Shown here in pieces: positions 54,639 through 62,729 of a DNA stretch of 64,000 nt. The DNA comes from Bradyrhizobium zhanjiangense. GTDB taxonomy: Bacteria; Pseudomonadota; Alphaproteobacteria; Rhizobiales; Xanthobacteraceae. Below the pieces are notes generated by a model. The model searched no databases, was not told the DNA's origin, and was given only the letters and a program-made list of their open reading frames with translations. Each line of letters begins with the position of its first letter. The first letter of the stretch is position 1. Both the position numbers and the translations under genes were made by a program. The stretch spans positions 124,001-188,000 of the forward strand of contig NZ_CP022221.1 of assembly GCF_004114935.1 (NCBI RefSeq), written 5' to 3'.

Positions 54639-56057
54639 ATGCTTGCCTTATTGATACGCCTCGGACTGCGCTTCGAAGACCGCATCGAGGAGCGGCGGTT
54701 TGTCGATCAGTACGTCCGAGGCAGTCTCGGGTGGACGCAGATCGCGATGCTGCTCGGTGCCGCCACCTATGCCGGCTACACCATCTGGGATTGGGTGCTC
54801 TACCCCGAAGTCGTTCCGACCACCCTTGCAATCCGCGGTGGCACCGCCCTGTTCGTGCTGCTCCCGCTGACCGCGCTGCTGTCACGGCGATGGATGAAGC
54901 CATGGGCAGAGACGATTTTCCTCGTCTACTGCGTCATTCCCGGCTGCATCCTGCCGAGCATTTATCTCGTGCTGCCGTCAGGCTTCACGTTTGCCGCTCC
55001 GGGCATGATGATGATCATCCTGTTCGTCTCGACCATGCTGCCATTGCGGATCGGCTCGCTGGCAATTTTCTGCCTGCTGTCGTGGGTGGCGCTGCTGGTC
55101 GCCGAGACGTTCGCGCTGACGATGCCGACGGGCCTGCGATTCATCAATCATTCTCTCGTTGGAAACGCCTACGCATTGTCGCTCTATGCCGTGGCTGCGC
55201 GCGAGTACCGGGCCCGAAAGCAATTCCGAACGTCCGAGGCGCTGCAACGGGAGAAAGAACGCTCGGAGAAATCGCTACGCGATCTCCGCGCGACCCAAGA
55301 GCACCTCGTGCAGGCAGAAAAGCTCGCCTCGCTCGGGCAATTGGTGGCAGGCGTCGCTCACGAGGTCAGCACTCCGCTTGGCCTCGCCTTGACGACCTCG
55401 ACAGCCATGCAGACTGATCTACAAGCAATGGCTGATGCATTGGGCGGAGCGTCGGTCCGGCGATCCGATCTGACCAAGGGGATTGACCGGCTCAAGCAGG
55501 GGCTCAACCTGACCTTCGACAACCTGCACCGCGCATCCGAGATGGTGCATAGTTTCAGGCAGGTCGCCGTGCATCAGGCCGATGAGGACCGGCGCACGTT
55601 CGAGCTCAGGGATTGGCTGTCGGAGTTGACGTCCAAGCTCGGGCCGCTGCTGTCGCACCATGGCCTGGCGGTCGACGTACAATGCCCGGCGGGAATCACG
55701 CTCAACAGCTATCCCGGAGCGCTTGCTCAGGTGATCAGCAATCTCGCTCTCAACACTGCCGGGCACGCCTATCCTGACAAAAGCGGCGGCAGGTTTGTCA
55801 TCACGGTGAGCCAGCCGGACCCGAAATCAGTCCGCCTGGTCTGCGCCGATGAAGGCGTCGGAATCCCCGAGCCATTGCAGGCTCACATCTTCGATCCGTT
55901 CGTTACGACCAGCCGGGAGCGTGGCAACGCCGGCCTCGGGCTCCACATCGCGTTCAATTTAGTCGCCTCATCGCTCAACGGGCGCTTGCGACTCGAGAAC
56001 AAGGCGGGTCCGGGAACTCAGATCGCCATCGAGATTCCCGCTGAAGCAACAGTGTAA
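54639..56057 (+). CDS. Membrane sensor histidine kinase
   Basis: The 472-residue protein has six hydrophobic segments (about 30-190), a coiled coil (ERSEKSLRDLRATQEHLVQAEKLASLGQ) and then the kinase core. H241 lies in VAGVAHEVSTPLGLAL, the N-box is ISNLALNTAGHAY, the G1 box DEGVGIPEPLQ, the F-box IFDPFVTTSRE and the G2 box GNAGLGLH. No response regulator gene is near, so the partner is unknown. The gene lies about 100 bp after dinB. ATG 54639 lacks a strong ribosome binding site. Confidence 0.9.
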   Translation: MLALLIRLGLRFEDRIEERRFVDQYVRGSLGWTQIAMLLGAATYAGYTIWDWVLYPEVVPTTLAIRGGTALFVLLPLTALLSRRWMKPWAETIFLVYCVIPGCILPSIYLVLPSGFTFAAPGMMMIILFVSTMLPLRIGSLAIFCLLSWVALLVAETFALTMPTGLRFINHSLVGNAYALSLYAVAAREYRARKQFRTSEALQREKERSEKSLRDLRATQEHLVQAEKLASLGQLVAGVAHEVSTPLGLALTTSTAMQTDLQAMADALGGASVRRSDLTKGIDRLKQGLNLTFDNLHRASEMVHSFRQVAVHQADEDRRTFELRDWLSELTSKLGPLLSHHGLAVDVQCPAGITLNSYPGALAQVISNLALNTAGHAYPDKSGGRFVITVSQPDPKSVRLVCADEGVGIPEPLQAHIFDPFVTTSRERGNAGLGLHIAFNLVASSLNGRLRLENKAGPGTQIAIEIPAEATV

Positions 56058-56225
56058 GAGAACAGCGAAGTCTCGAGGCTTGACGCTATTACGCGCGGTT
56101 CCCAATGAGTGAGCCGGCAGGTTTCTTGATGCGGTCAGCCTCTTCTGTAGCTCGAGCTCGGTCTTTTCCCAATCGCCTCTCACGAGGATCCCGCCAGCGC
56201 AAGCATCGAACGTCGATGCGAGTGC

Positions 56226-56502
56226 GTGCGCACGCCCATCCTGTGGTGGCTGATTGGGCGAAGCGGCCCGGTGCGTCATCGAGACCTCATGAAGGTTGTC
56301 GGGCCTCACCTCGCCGGTACCCTCGCTTCAGTCGTGACTGTGTCTGCTGCATCGCTGGCTGCTGGCACGTTCGATCGACGAGATTCCCGATTTGGCAGCC
56401 TGCTTCTGCCTTTCGTATGCGGTCTCGCTCACGATCATCGCGCTGTTTCCGGCCTGTCGCGGAGAAATGTGGCGCTACGCACGCAGCGTCAGTGGCGGAT
56501 GA
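56226..56502 (+). pseudogene. Frameshifted remnant of a polysaccharide flippase-like membrane protein
   Basis: One frame from 56226 gives RTPILWWLIGRSGPVRHRD, then a segment PHLAGTLASVVTVSAASL. After about 56365 the next frame continues with WLLARSIDEIPD, SLTIIALFPACRGEMWRY and stops at 56502. Joined, this looks like the last two helices of a Wzx-type O-antigen/exopolysaccharide flippase. The N-terminal nine-tenths is missing. The match is by general pattern only, so moderate doubt remains. Confidence 0.35.
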
Positions 56503-56671
56503 CACGATGGGCACCAAGCTCGTTGGCAAGATACTTGTTGACAAGACACGCGTTGGCAAGACAACCCAGCTGATTGTCACGTGACCGGCACGCTAAAGCC
56601 GTGCGCCACAGCAGCGAACCGCAGTTCGCCGACCGTGGCGCACGTGTCTCAAAATGTCCCGCTCGGGCCGA
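56503..56671. other. Intergenic sequence with TTGGCAAGA direct repeats
   Basis: CGTTGGCAAGATACTTG and CGTTGGCAAGACAACCC (starting at 56521 and 56550) repeat CGTTGGCAAGA, with a nearby TTGACAAGA between them (56537). No gene is visible. The gap 56058-56225 before the remnant is also empty. Confidence 0.4.
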
Positions 56672-56965
56672 TCAATGCCTCACATGCTCGAACACCACGA
56701 TCACGCCGGTCGGTTCCGGCTCGTGCGCCATCAGGCGGGTCAGGTCGGAATCGCCCCAATCGGCGAGGCTGACGACTTCGCCGCTCTCGCGATCGGTACC
56801 GAGCGACGGTGTGGGCTCGAGAACTTTGAGGCCCATCTCGTCGACGAAGAAGGTGTGCTCACCGAACATGCTGTTAAGCTGCGGCATGGCGGGATGTTCG
56901 TCGGGCAGCACCTGAGCACCGAGTTGGTTGACAGTCTGCTTCACTTGTTCGGATGTGAGCTTCAT
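56672..56965 (-). CDS. Hypothetical protein (97 aa)
   Basis: This small acidic soluble protein begins MKLTSEQVKQTVNQLGAQVL and ends VIVVFEHVRH. ATG 56965 follows CGGAG with correct spacing; the longer frame to 57070 is not needed. Its middle (HTFFVDEMGLKVLE) suggests alpha+beta structure. I do not recognise the family. It lies in the accessory-looking stretch between the flippase remnant and the glycosylase gene, with about 200 bp of unassigned sequence on its upstream side. Confidence 0.65.
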   Translation of the reverse strand: MKLTSEQVKQTVNQLGAQVLPDEHPAMPQLNSMFGEHTFFVDEMGLKVLEPTPSLGTDRESGEVVSLADWGDSDLTRLMAHEPEPTGVIVVFEHVRH

Positions 56966-57183
56966 GAGCTGCTCCGTTCTGTCACGTCGGGTTTCATTGA
57001 GCTGAGCCAGAGCGAACGTTCCCTGCGCCGGTGTGCCGCCTGGCTCAAAGTTCGAACAAGTGCTGCGCACAAATGTTCCTTAGAAATGTATTTCGTGATC
57101 GAGCGCTGCCTCTGCCGCGCTCATGGCACGGGATCGCCACAGGATGTCCACGATCCGGCGGCCAATGGCCTTCTATCGGCCTG

Positions 57184-57870
57184 CTACTCGCTCCTGTCCT
57201 CACCGATCGACAATGCGCAGATGCGTGACAGATACGTGTAGGGCAGGCCGGTCTCCTCGGACCAGGCGTTGAATTGCGCCTGCACTTTGGCGAGATCGCC
57301 CTTCGACTTCACCTCTTCGGCAATGTCGAGACCCGCATCGCGCAGGCAAGCCACCACGTCCTTGGAGGTCACAAAACCGTCCCAGCCGACGAAGCGCAGC
57401 AGCATCTGGCCGGTGTTGCCGCCTAACCGGCTGCCGCGCTTGGCGAGGAGATCGAGCAGCCCAATCTCGTCGGACGATGGCCATTTCGCCAGAAACTTGC
57501 CGAAGCTGCCGTGTTCCTTCGCGATCTCCTGCACGAAAGCGGCATTGTCGCGCACCGACATGATCTTGGCGCCGTTGCGTACGATGCGTGCATCGCGCAG
57601 CAGGGCTTCCCAGTACTCCTCGGGCTGGAAGCTGAGCTTGGCCGGCTGGAAATGCAGGAAGGCGTCTTCGAAACCGTCCCATTTCGTCTCGATCACGCTC
57701 CAGGCAAAGCCGGCGCAAAACACTCGCTTCGTCATCTCGGCGAGGATGCGGTCGTCGCCGAGCTTCGCCAGCCGCTTGAGGTCTGGCTTGTTAGGCATCA
57801 GCTTCTCCAGCGCCTTAGGCCCGCCCTTGCGTTTCTCGGCGCGGGCACGAATGGTCTTGAAGGGGGTCAT
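57184..57870 (-). CDS. DNA-3-methyladenine glycosylase I-like protein
   Basis: This 228-residue base-excision enzyme is of the Tag family and removes alkylated bases. The conserved FCAGFAWSVIETKWDGFEDAF, WEALLRDARIVRNGAKIMSV and the C-terminal half of the fold are present. ATG 57870 (MTPFKTIRARAEKRKGGP) is chosen. Compared with E. coli Tag it is longer at the N-terminus, and the zinc-binding Cys/His set is not evident, so the exact specificity is open. Confidence 0.87.
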   Translation of the reverse strand: MTPFKTIRARAEKRKGGPKALEKLMPNKPDLKRLAKLGDDRILAEMTKRVFCAGFAWSVIETKWDGFEDAFLHFQPAKLSFQPEEYWEALLRDARIVRNGAKIMSVRDNAAFVQEIAKEHGSFGKFLAKWPSSDEIGLLDLLAKRGSRLGGNTGQMLLRFVGWDGFVTSKDVVACLRDAGLDIAEEVKSKGDLAKVQAQFNAWSEETGLPYTYLSRICALSIGEDRSE

Positions 57871-58028
57871 GCGGACACGAGCGGTTGAAGGGTGCGCCAC
57901 GAGATCAGAATTCGATGATCCGGTCCAGCCTGCGCGGATTGATCAGAAGGAGTGACGTGCTGGCCTGCTTCTTGCTTCATGACATTTGGTATTTCCTGAC
58001 ATATTCAATCCTCCGCGGACGGATTTTA

Positions 58029-58856
58029 ATGCGCTGCCTGGTCGTCGCCGACCTGCATTATTCGCTGCCGCAGCTCGACTGGCTGGTCAGCGCCGCGCCG
58101 CAATTCGACCTCGTGATCTTCGCCGGCGATGCGCTCGACATCGGCTCGATGGTGGACTTTCGCGCCCAGATCGTGGTGGTGAAAAAGTACCTCGCGCTGC
58201 TCGCCGCGAAGACCCGGATGATCCTCTGCTCCGGCAATCACGACCTCGATGAACGCAATGCGGACGGCGAGAAGATCTCGCGCTGGATCTCGGAGGTACG
58301 AGAGCTTGGGATTGCCTGCGACGGCGACGGCCTCAGCATCGACGACACCTTGTTCACGGTGTGCCCATGGTGGGATGGACCGCTGATCAAGCAGCGTCTC
58401 GTCGAGCAGCTCCGTGACGCCGCCACCAATCGCCCGCGGCGCTGGATCTGGGTGCACCATGCGCCGCCGGCGGAATCACCGACGAGCTGGGGCGGCAAGC
58501 GCTTTTTCGGCGACGTCGAGCTGGTGCAATGGATCATGCAGTATCAGCCGGCGATGGTGATCTCCGGCCATGTGCATCAGTCGCCCTTCATCAGGGATGG
58601 CTCTTGGTTCGACCGGCTCGGCGAGAGCTGGGTCTTCAACACGGGCCTACAACCCGGCCGGCCGCCGACCTACATCGTGCTCGATCTCGGTGCGGACAAG
58701 GCGTTCTGGCTTGCGGCCGGGGAAGCGCAATGGATCGACCTGAGCGCGCCGCTAAAGCGACCCGCCGCGCCCATCGAGACGCCGCCGGGCTGGCTCACAT
58801 CCTTGGATCGGATTGCCGATCCGAGCCTGGCGAGACCTCCTGCGGCGGCAGGTTGA
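58029..58856 (+). CDS. Calcineurin-like metallophosphoesterase
   Basis: This is a 275-residue binuclear metallophosphoesterase. Metal ligands are in order D8 and H10 (VVADLHY), D34 (FAGDALD), N70-H71 (CSGNHDLDE), H143-H144 (WVHHAPP) and GHVH at 180-183. The N-terminus starts directly with strand 1, so ATG 58029 is right although the frame is open from 57885. The cellular substrate is unknown. The last 62 bp overlap the 3' end of the convergent cyclic-nucleotide-binding gene. Confidence 0.9.
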   Translation: MRCLVVADLHYSLPQLDWLVSAAPQFDLVIFAGDALDIGSMVDFRAQIVVVKKYLALLAAKTRMILCSGNHDLDERNADGEKISRWISEVRELGIACDGDGLSIDDTLFTVCPWWDGPLIKQRLVEQLRDAATNRPRRWIWVHHAPPAESPTSWGGKRFFGDVELVQWIMQYQPAMVISGHVHQSPFIRDGSWFDRLGESWVFNTGLQPGRPPTYIVLDLGADKAFWLAAGEAQWIDLSAPLKRPAAPIETPPGWLTSLDRIADPSLARPPAAAG

Positions 58857-59280
58857 TCATGCTCTGCAGCACCTCGCCGACCATCGTCAGATGGGTCCCG
58901 TGGTCGGCATATTGCCGCTTGAGATCGGCCAGATAGGTGTTGGCGGCGTTGAGCCGCTGGGCCAGCATCTTCGCGATCAGAAGCGCCATTCCGGGCTGCT
59001 GCTCGAGAAGCGAGGCCGCATCTTCGAATTCGTAGATGACCGCGTCGGAGCAGGCCCGCACCGTCGCGGTATGCGGCTGGCCCAGCAGCACCGACATTTC
59101 GCCGAGCACAGCGCCCGGCTCTGTGACGGTGGCAACCACCATCTCGCCCTTGAGCACCTCGAGCTTGCCCTGCATCAGCACGTAGAGATGGCCGCTGGTG
59201 CCGCCCTCGGTGATCACCACGGTACCGGCTTTGACCTGCCGCTCCGTTCCGCCGGTGCAATAATCCAGAACTGCGCCCAT
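58795..59280 (-). CDS. Cyclic-nucleotide-binding domain protein without HTH
   Basis: The 161-residue protein is a single cNMP-binding beta-barrel: VKAGTVVITEGGTSGHLYVLMQGKLEVLK, then PGAVLGEMSVLLGQPHTATVRACSDA, where GEMSVL and the R-A segment match the phosphate-binding cassette. A C-helix follows (MALLIAKMLAQRLNAANTYL). There is no DNA-binding domain, so it is probably a signalling adaptor rather than a CRP-type regulator. GGGGAG lies 9 nt before ATG 59280. Confidence 0.9.
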   Translation of the reverse strand: MGAVLDYCTGGTERQVKAGTVVITEGGTSGHLYVLMQGKLEVLKGEMVVATVTEPGAVLGEMSVLLGQPHTATVRACSDAVIYEFEDAASLLEQQPGMALLIAKMLAQRLNAANTYLADLKRQYADHGTHLTMVGEVLQSMINLPPQEVSPGSDRQSDPRM

Positions 59281-59363
59281 CGCCAAAGGCTCCCCTCACG
59301 GCGACAGTAGAGCATGATCCGCGCCCTACGCTTGCTCAAGATTACAGCAAGTGAAGGCTGGCG

Positions 59364-60104
59364 TCACGCACGTGAGAGCGCAGGCACTTCCTCGGGCATG
59401 ATCGCCTGGAGGCCGCCGAAACGGCGTTCGCGGCCATGGAAGGCAGCGAGCGCCTCGGCGAGATCGCCGGCATCGAATTCAGGCCACATCCGCTCGGTGA
59501 AGTGCAGCTCGGCATAGGCGCCTTCCCAGAGCAGGAAGTCCGACAGCCGCTTCTCGCCCGAGGTGCGGATGATGAGATCGACGTCGCGCAGGCCGGCCTC
59601 GCCGGTGACGAGCTGCGAGAACGCTTCGCGGGTGAGGCTGGTCAGCGCCGCGGCCTTCGCCGCGGCGTTGAGGATGGCGTCGCGCGCGGAATAATCGACC
59701 GCGATGCGCAAATGCAGCGTACTGCCTTGGGCGGTCGCCTCTTCGGCGCGCGCGATCGCGCTGGCGATGCCGTCGGGCAGGCGGTCGCGGCGGCCGATCA
59801 CGGTGAGGCGCACGCCGTTCTTGACCAGGCTCTGCACTTCATTGGAAAGGTAGAAGCGCAGCAGCGTCATCAGCGCGGCGACCTCGGCCTTGGGCCTGCG
59901 CCAATTGTCGGTGGAGAAGGCATAGAGCGTCAGCGTGCCAATGCCCTGCTTGGGCGCGGCCTCGACGATGCGTCGGATCGTCTCGACGCCGGCCTCGTGG
60001 CCGCGCAGGCGCGACAGACCGCGCCGCGTCGCCCATCTGCCGTTGCCGTCCATGATGATGCCGACGTGAAGCTTGTCGTCGCAGGACACAGGGTTACTTT
60101 GCAT
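59364..60104 (-). CDS. uppS: Isoprenyl transferase (cis-prenyltransferase, UppS family)
   Basis: This enzyme condenses isopentenyl diphosphates in cis to make long polyprenyl carriers. Motifs in 246 residues are IIMDGNGRWATRRG with catalytic D19, FSTDNWRRP, and the C-terminal pyrophosphate/IPP region DLIIRTSGEKRLSDFLLWEGAYAELHF. The usual housekeeping copy lies with frr and cdsA; this one instead follows a winged-helix regulator gene and a membrane-protein gene, so it is likely a second, specialised enzyme. GGAG precedes ATG 60104. The ATG is inside an ACTTTG-N5-CAAAGT palindrome (60096-60112), which suggests direct repression. Confidence 0.92.
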   Translation of the reverse strand: MQSNPVSCDDKLHVGIIMDGNGRWATRRGLSRLRGHEAGVETIRRIVEAAPKQGIGTLTLYAFSTDNWRRPKAEVAALMTLLRFYLSNEVQSLVKNGVRLTVIGRRDRLPDGIASAIARAEEATAQGSTLHLRIAVDYSARDAILNAAAKAAALTSLTREAFSQLVTGEAGLRDVDLIIRTSGEKRLSDFLLWEGAYAELHFTERMWPEFDAGDLAEALAAFHGRERRFGGLQAIMPEEVPALSRA

Positions 60105-60112
60105 TACAAAGT
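60096..60112. promoter_or_regulatory. Palindromic operator ACTTTG-CATTA-CAAAGT over the uppS start codon
   Basis: The 6-bp arms are perfect with a 5-bp spacer. The ATG of uppS (60104-60102) lies in the spacer. The same arms and spacing occur at 61157-61173 ahead of the membrane-protein gene, so one regulator, probably the winged-helix protein encoded at 60131-60505, can bind both. Confidence 0.65.
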
Positions 60113-60130
60113 CTCCGGTCAAAAGGGGGA

Positions 60131-60505
60131 TCAGGTCGAAACGAAACCGAGGCGTCCGAGCGGCGGCGCCTCGCGGCCGGCGGCCTTGGCGGCATCGCGC
60201 ACGAGGCGTTCGAGCACGGCGAGATAATCGAGGAAACGACGGCGGCCGGACTTGGTGAGGCGACAGGTCGTGTGCGGGCGATTGCCCTCATAACCCTTGG
60301 TCACCTCGACGAGGCCGGCCTCCTGGAGCACGGCGAGGTGCCGGCTGAGATTGCCGTCGGTGAGGCCGCAAAGCTGCTTGAGGTCGGCGAATGCCAGCCC
60401 CTTGGGATGCGCCATCAACGAGGTCAGCAGGCCGAGCCTCGCCTTCTCGTGGATGACGCGATCGAGCCCTTCGTAGGAGAACGGCGCGCTGTCAGACTTC
60501 GACAT
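60131..60505 (-). CDS. Winged-helix transcriptional regulator (HTH_34-like)
   Basis: This 124-residue DNA-binding protein has a fold of the MarR/ArsR-like single-winged-helix type: VIHEKARLGLLTSLMAHPKGLAFADLKQ, recognition region LTDGNLSRHLAVLQEAGLVEV, and wing region PHTTCRLTKSGRRRFLDYLAVLE. No metal-binding cysteine pair is present. It starts inside the end of the membrane-protein gene (overlap 14 bp) with GGAG 6 nt before ATG 60505. The two operator palindromes in the operon make it the prime candidate for autoregulation. Confidence 0.88.
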   Translation of the reverse strand: MSKSDSAPFSYEGLDRVIHEKARLGLLTSLMAHPKGLAFADLKQLCGLTDGNLSRHLAVLQEAGLVEVTKGYEGNRPHTTCRLTKSGRRRFLDYLAVLERLVRDAAKAAGREAPPLGRLGFVST

Positions 60506-61109
60506 CATGGTCTCCGGACGCGACATACAGAATGGCCGCCATCACCGACTGCCCGATCACGAAGGGCAGACCCATGGTCCATGGCGATAGCGTGTGAGTT
60601 TGGCTGGCGTGCACCACCACCGCAAAGCCTGACACGAAATACCAGGCGCCGGCGAGCGCGACGGTACGCGGCAGCGAGCGGACGGAGGCGAAGATGCCGA
60701 GCGACACCAGGATCTGCCACAAGCCGGGCAACAGCCACAGCGTTTCCGCTGCAAATTTCCACATCACCACCGCGAGCAGCACGCCGGCGATGCCTGCGGG
60801 CAGGAAATGCTCGACCGCCTGGTGGATCATGGCATCGGCGAGGCCCGAATGATGGCGGCGCGAGCGCGCGCGCATCTCGATCCCGATGATCAGGCCGGAG
60901 AGCACCGCGGCGATGAACCAGCCGATGAAGAAGTCGAGCGGCTCGCTGGTGGGATCGCCGAGCAACCAGAATTGCAGAACCGCGGTGATGAGCGCGACGG
61001 CACCTGTCGCCGCCATTGTCGCCGGGCCGTAGCCGCGGAACGCGGTGCCCGCCGCGATCTGGCTGCGGATCGTCACGATGTCGGCCAGCGCCTTGTCGAG
61101 ATCGCGCAT
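60492..61109 (-). CDS. Membrane protein in operon with regulator and prenyltransferase
   Basis: The 205-residue product begins with a soluble helix (MRDLDKALADIVTIRSQIAAG), then has about five membrane segments including AVALITAVLQFWLLGD, FFIGWFIAAVLSGLIIGIEMRARSRR and LPAGIAGVLLAVVMW. The family is not one I can name. It is the first gene of a leftward operon and is preceded by two tandem 17-bp operator-like sequences. Start choice between ATG 61109 and TTG 61115 is uncertain. Confidence 0.8.
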   Translation of the reverse strand: MRDLDKALADIVTIRSQIAAGTAFRGYGPATMAATGAVALITAVLQFWLLGDPTSEPLDFFIGWFIAAVLSGLIIGIEMRARSRRHHSGLADAMIHQAVEHFLPAGIAGVLLAVVMWKFAAETLWLLPGLWQILVSLGIFASVRSLPRTVALAGAWYFVSGFAVVVHASQTHTLSPWTMGLPFVIGQSVMAAILYVASGDHDVEV

Positions 61110-61156
61110 TGGCAACGCCAAAACCTCGTTCCGCCCCTGCTACCCAGAGCCCGGTT

Positions 61157-61190
61157 ACTTTGTATTGCAAAGTATATAGCACTGCAAAGT
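61157..61190. promoter_or_regulatory. Tandem operator: ACTTTG-TATTG-CAAAGT and degenerate second copy
   Basis: The first unit (61157-61173) is a perfect palindrome. The adjacent second 17-bp unit (61174-61190), ATATAG-CACTG-CAAAGT, keeps the right half. TGCAAAGTA is thereby repeated exactly 17 bp apart. The block lies about 50 bp before the membrane-protein start and includes a TATATA that may be its -10 box on the minus strand. Confidence 0.6.
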
Positions 61191-61304
61191 AATGGCAAGC
61201 CCGAATGTCCCGGCAGCCAGCTCGAACTTGAGCGGACAACTGGCGGTTGCGCGCCACCGCGTCCCACAGATAAGATGGAGCGAAAAGCATTTCCGGGGGC
61301 TGGT

Positions 61305-62549
61305 ATGTGGCTTAAGTCATTTGTCGTTGCGTCTTTGTTGCACGTGGGTGTCGTCAGCGTCGCGCATGCGGCGGGACCGTTCGGCTCCGTCAATGTCGGC
61401 AACTGGATCGGCGGCGCTTTCAGCAATGATGAGACGGGAGCGTTCTCGCATTGTGCGGCCACCGCGCCTTACGCCAACGGGGTGAGTCTCGTCGTCGCGC
61501 AGAATGCGGCCGGCTCCTGGCTTCTGAGCCTTGCCAGCCCCGGCTTTCGCTTCAACAAGGGCGATACCGCGCCCGTCGACTTCATCTTCGACGGCCAGGA
61601 GCAGGCCAGGTTGTTTGCGACCTCCAACGCCCCCAACATGGTGACGACCATCCTGCCCCTCAATGTCGCTCGCACCTTCCAGAAGGCAAGCCTGATGGTA
61701 GTGACGACCAACGGCAGCAAGCCACTCCAGTTCGTGTTGACGTCGACGGCACCCATGGTCGCGGCGCTGGCGAACTGCGTCACGCGGGTGAAGGCGGACG
61801 GGCTCAGCAAGGCGGGGGACTTCACCAAGGGTACAGCGAAGCCAGCGGCCACAGCGGACAAGCAGGCGCCACCGCAGGCTAGCAAGTCCGCCAAATCCAA
61901 GAGCGGCACCGGCTTCGTGGTCAGCGCCAATGGGCACATCGTCACGAACAACCATGTGATCGAGGGTTGCAGCGACCTCAAGGGCAATCTCACGGGCGAG
62001 GCCGCAATGGTGTTGCGCGTCGTATCGAGCGATGCAAACAACGATCTGGCCCTCTTACAGGCGCCGTCGACAGCGACGTTCAAGGAGTTTGCCCGGATTC
62101 GCGACCGCTCGATCCGCTCCGGCGATTCCGTCGTCGCGATCGGCTTTCCCTATCACGGGCTGCTGAGCTCGGACTTCACCGTGACCACCGGTATCGTGAG
62201 CTCGCTCAGTGGCATGCGCAACGATTCGCGTTTCCTGCAGATCAGCGCGCCCGTGCAGCCCGGCAATAGCGGAGGCCCGCTGTTCGACACCACCGGGCAG
62301 GTTGTGGGTGTGGTCACCGGAAAGCTCGACAATCTGCGGATCGCGGTCGCAACCGGGAACATCCCCGAAAACATCAACTTCGCCATCAAGACCGGCGCGC
62401 TGCGCGACTTCCTCGACAATTCCGTGGTGCCCTACCAGACCGCCGAGCCGAAGGGCGAGCTCAAGACCACCGACATCGCCGGCAACGCCCGGCCCTATAC
62501 GATGCTGATCTCGTGCAACGCGACGGAGCAGGCCGACGCGAAGCGGTGA
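61305..62549 (+). CDS. Secreted trypsin-like serine protease with N-terminal domain of unknown function
   Basis: The 414-residue protein has a signal peptide (MWLKSFVVASLLHVGVVSVA, cleavage near AHA). A beta-rich domain of about 150 residues (GPFGSVNVGNWIGGAFSN onward) follows, with two cysteines, then a linker of Ala/Lys and a trypsin-like/DegP-type protease domain. The catalytic triad is H217 (TNNHVIEGC), D247 (NNDLALLQ) and S322 (QPGNSGGPLFD). There is no PDZ domain. ATG 61305 is chosen for the signal peptide; ATG 61275 is also open. It faces away from the regulator operon and shares its upstream region. Confidence 0.87.
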   Translation: MWLKSFVVASLLHVGVVSVAHAAGPFGSVNVGNWIGGAFSNDETGAFSHCAATAPYANGVSLVVAQNAAGSWLLSLASPGFRFNKGDTAPVDFIFDGQEQARLFATSNAPNMVTTILPLNVARTFQKASLMVVTTNGSKPLQFVLTSTAPMVAALANCVTRVKADGLSKAGDFTKGTAKPAATADKQAPPQASKSAKSKSGTGFVVSANGHIVTNNHVIEGCSDLKGNLTGEAAMVLRVVSSDANNDLALLQAPSTATFKEFARIRDRSIRSGDSVVAIGFPYHGLLSSDFTVTTGIVSSLSGMRNDSRFLQISAPVQPGNSGGPLFDTTGQVVGVVTGKLDNLRIAVATGNIPENINFAIKTGALRDFLDNSVVPYQTAEPKGELKTTDIAGNARPYTMLISCNATEQADAKR

Positions 62550-62577
62550 AGGCGGGCACCGACCGCGCCTAACCTCC

Positions 62578-62710
62578 GACGTCGTCCTGGCGAAAGCCAG
62601 GACCCGTTACCCCAACCAGGGGTTTGGCGAAGATTGGTCGTTCGGTACGACAACCGAGCGCCATCGATAGATTCCGCGGTATGGGTCCTGGCCTTCGCCA
62701 GGACGACATC
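62578..62710. repeat. Palindromic intergenic repeat, TCGTCCTGGCGAAAGCCAGGA family (copy 5)
   Basis: The left half CGTCGTCCTGGCGAAAGCCA is followed by GTTACCCCAACC; the right half has GGTATGGGTCCTGGCCTTCG and CCAGGACGACAT. Confidence 0.8.
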
Positions 62711-62729
62711 GAGAAACGAACCGCTCCCT

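Noticed and set aside
56105..56584. 159-codon plus-strand frame
   Set aside because: Composition is Arg/Ser-rich without structure; the flippase-like signal is in the two other frames and is broken.
51640..57183. Second copy of the tRNA-Arg 3' end as an attachment site
   Set aside because: No repeat of TTCGAATCGTGTCGGGTGC was seen in the window downstream of the tRNA.
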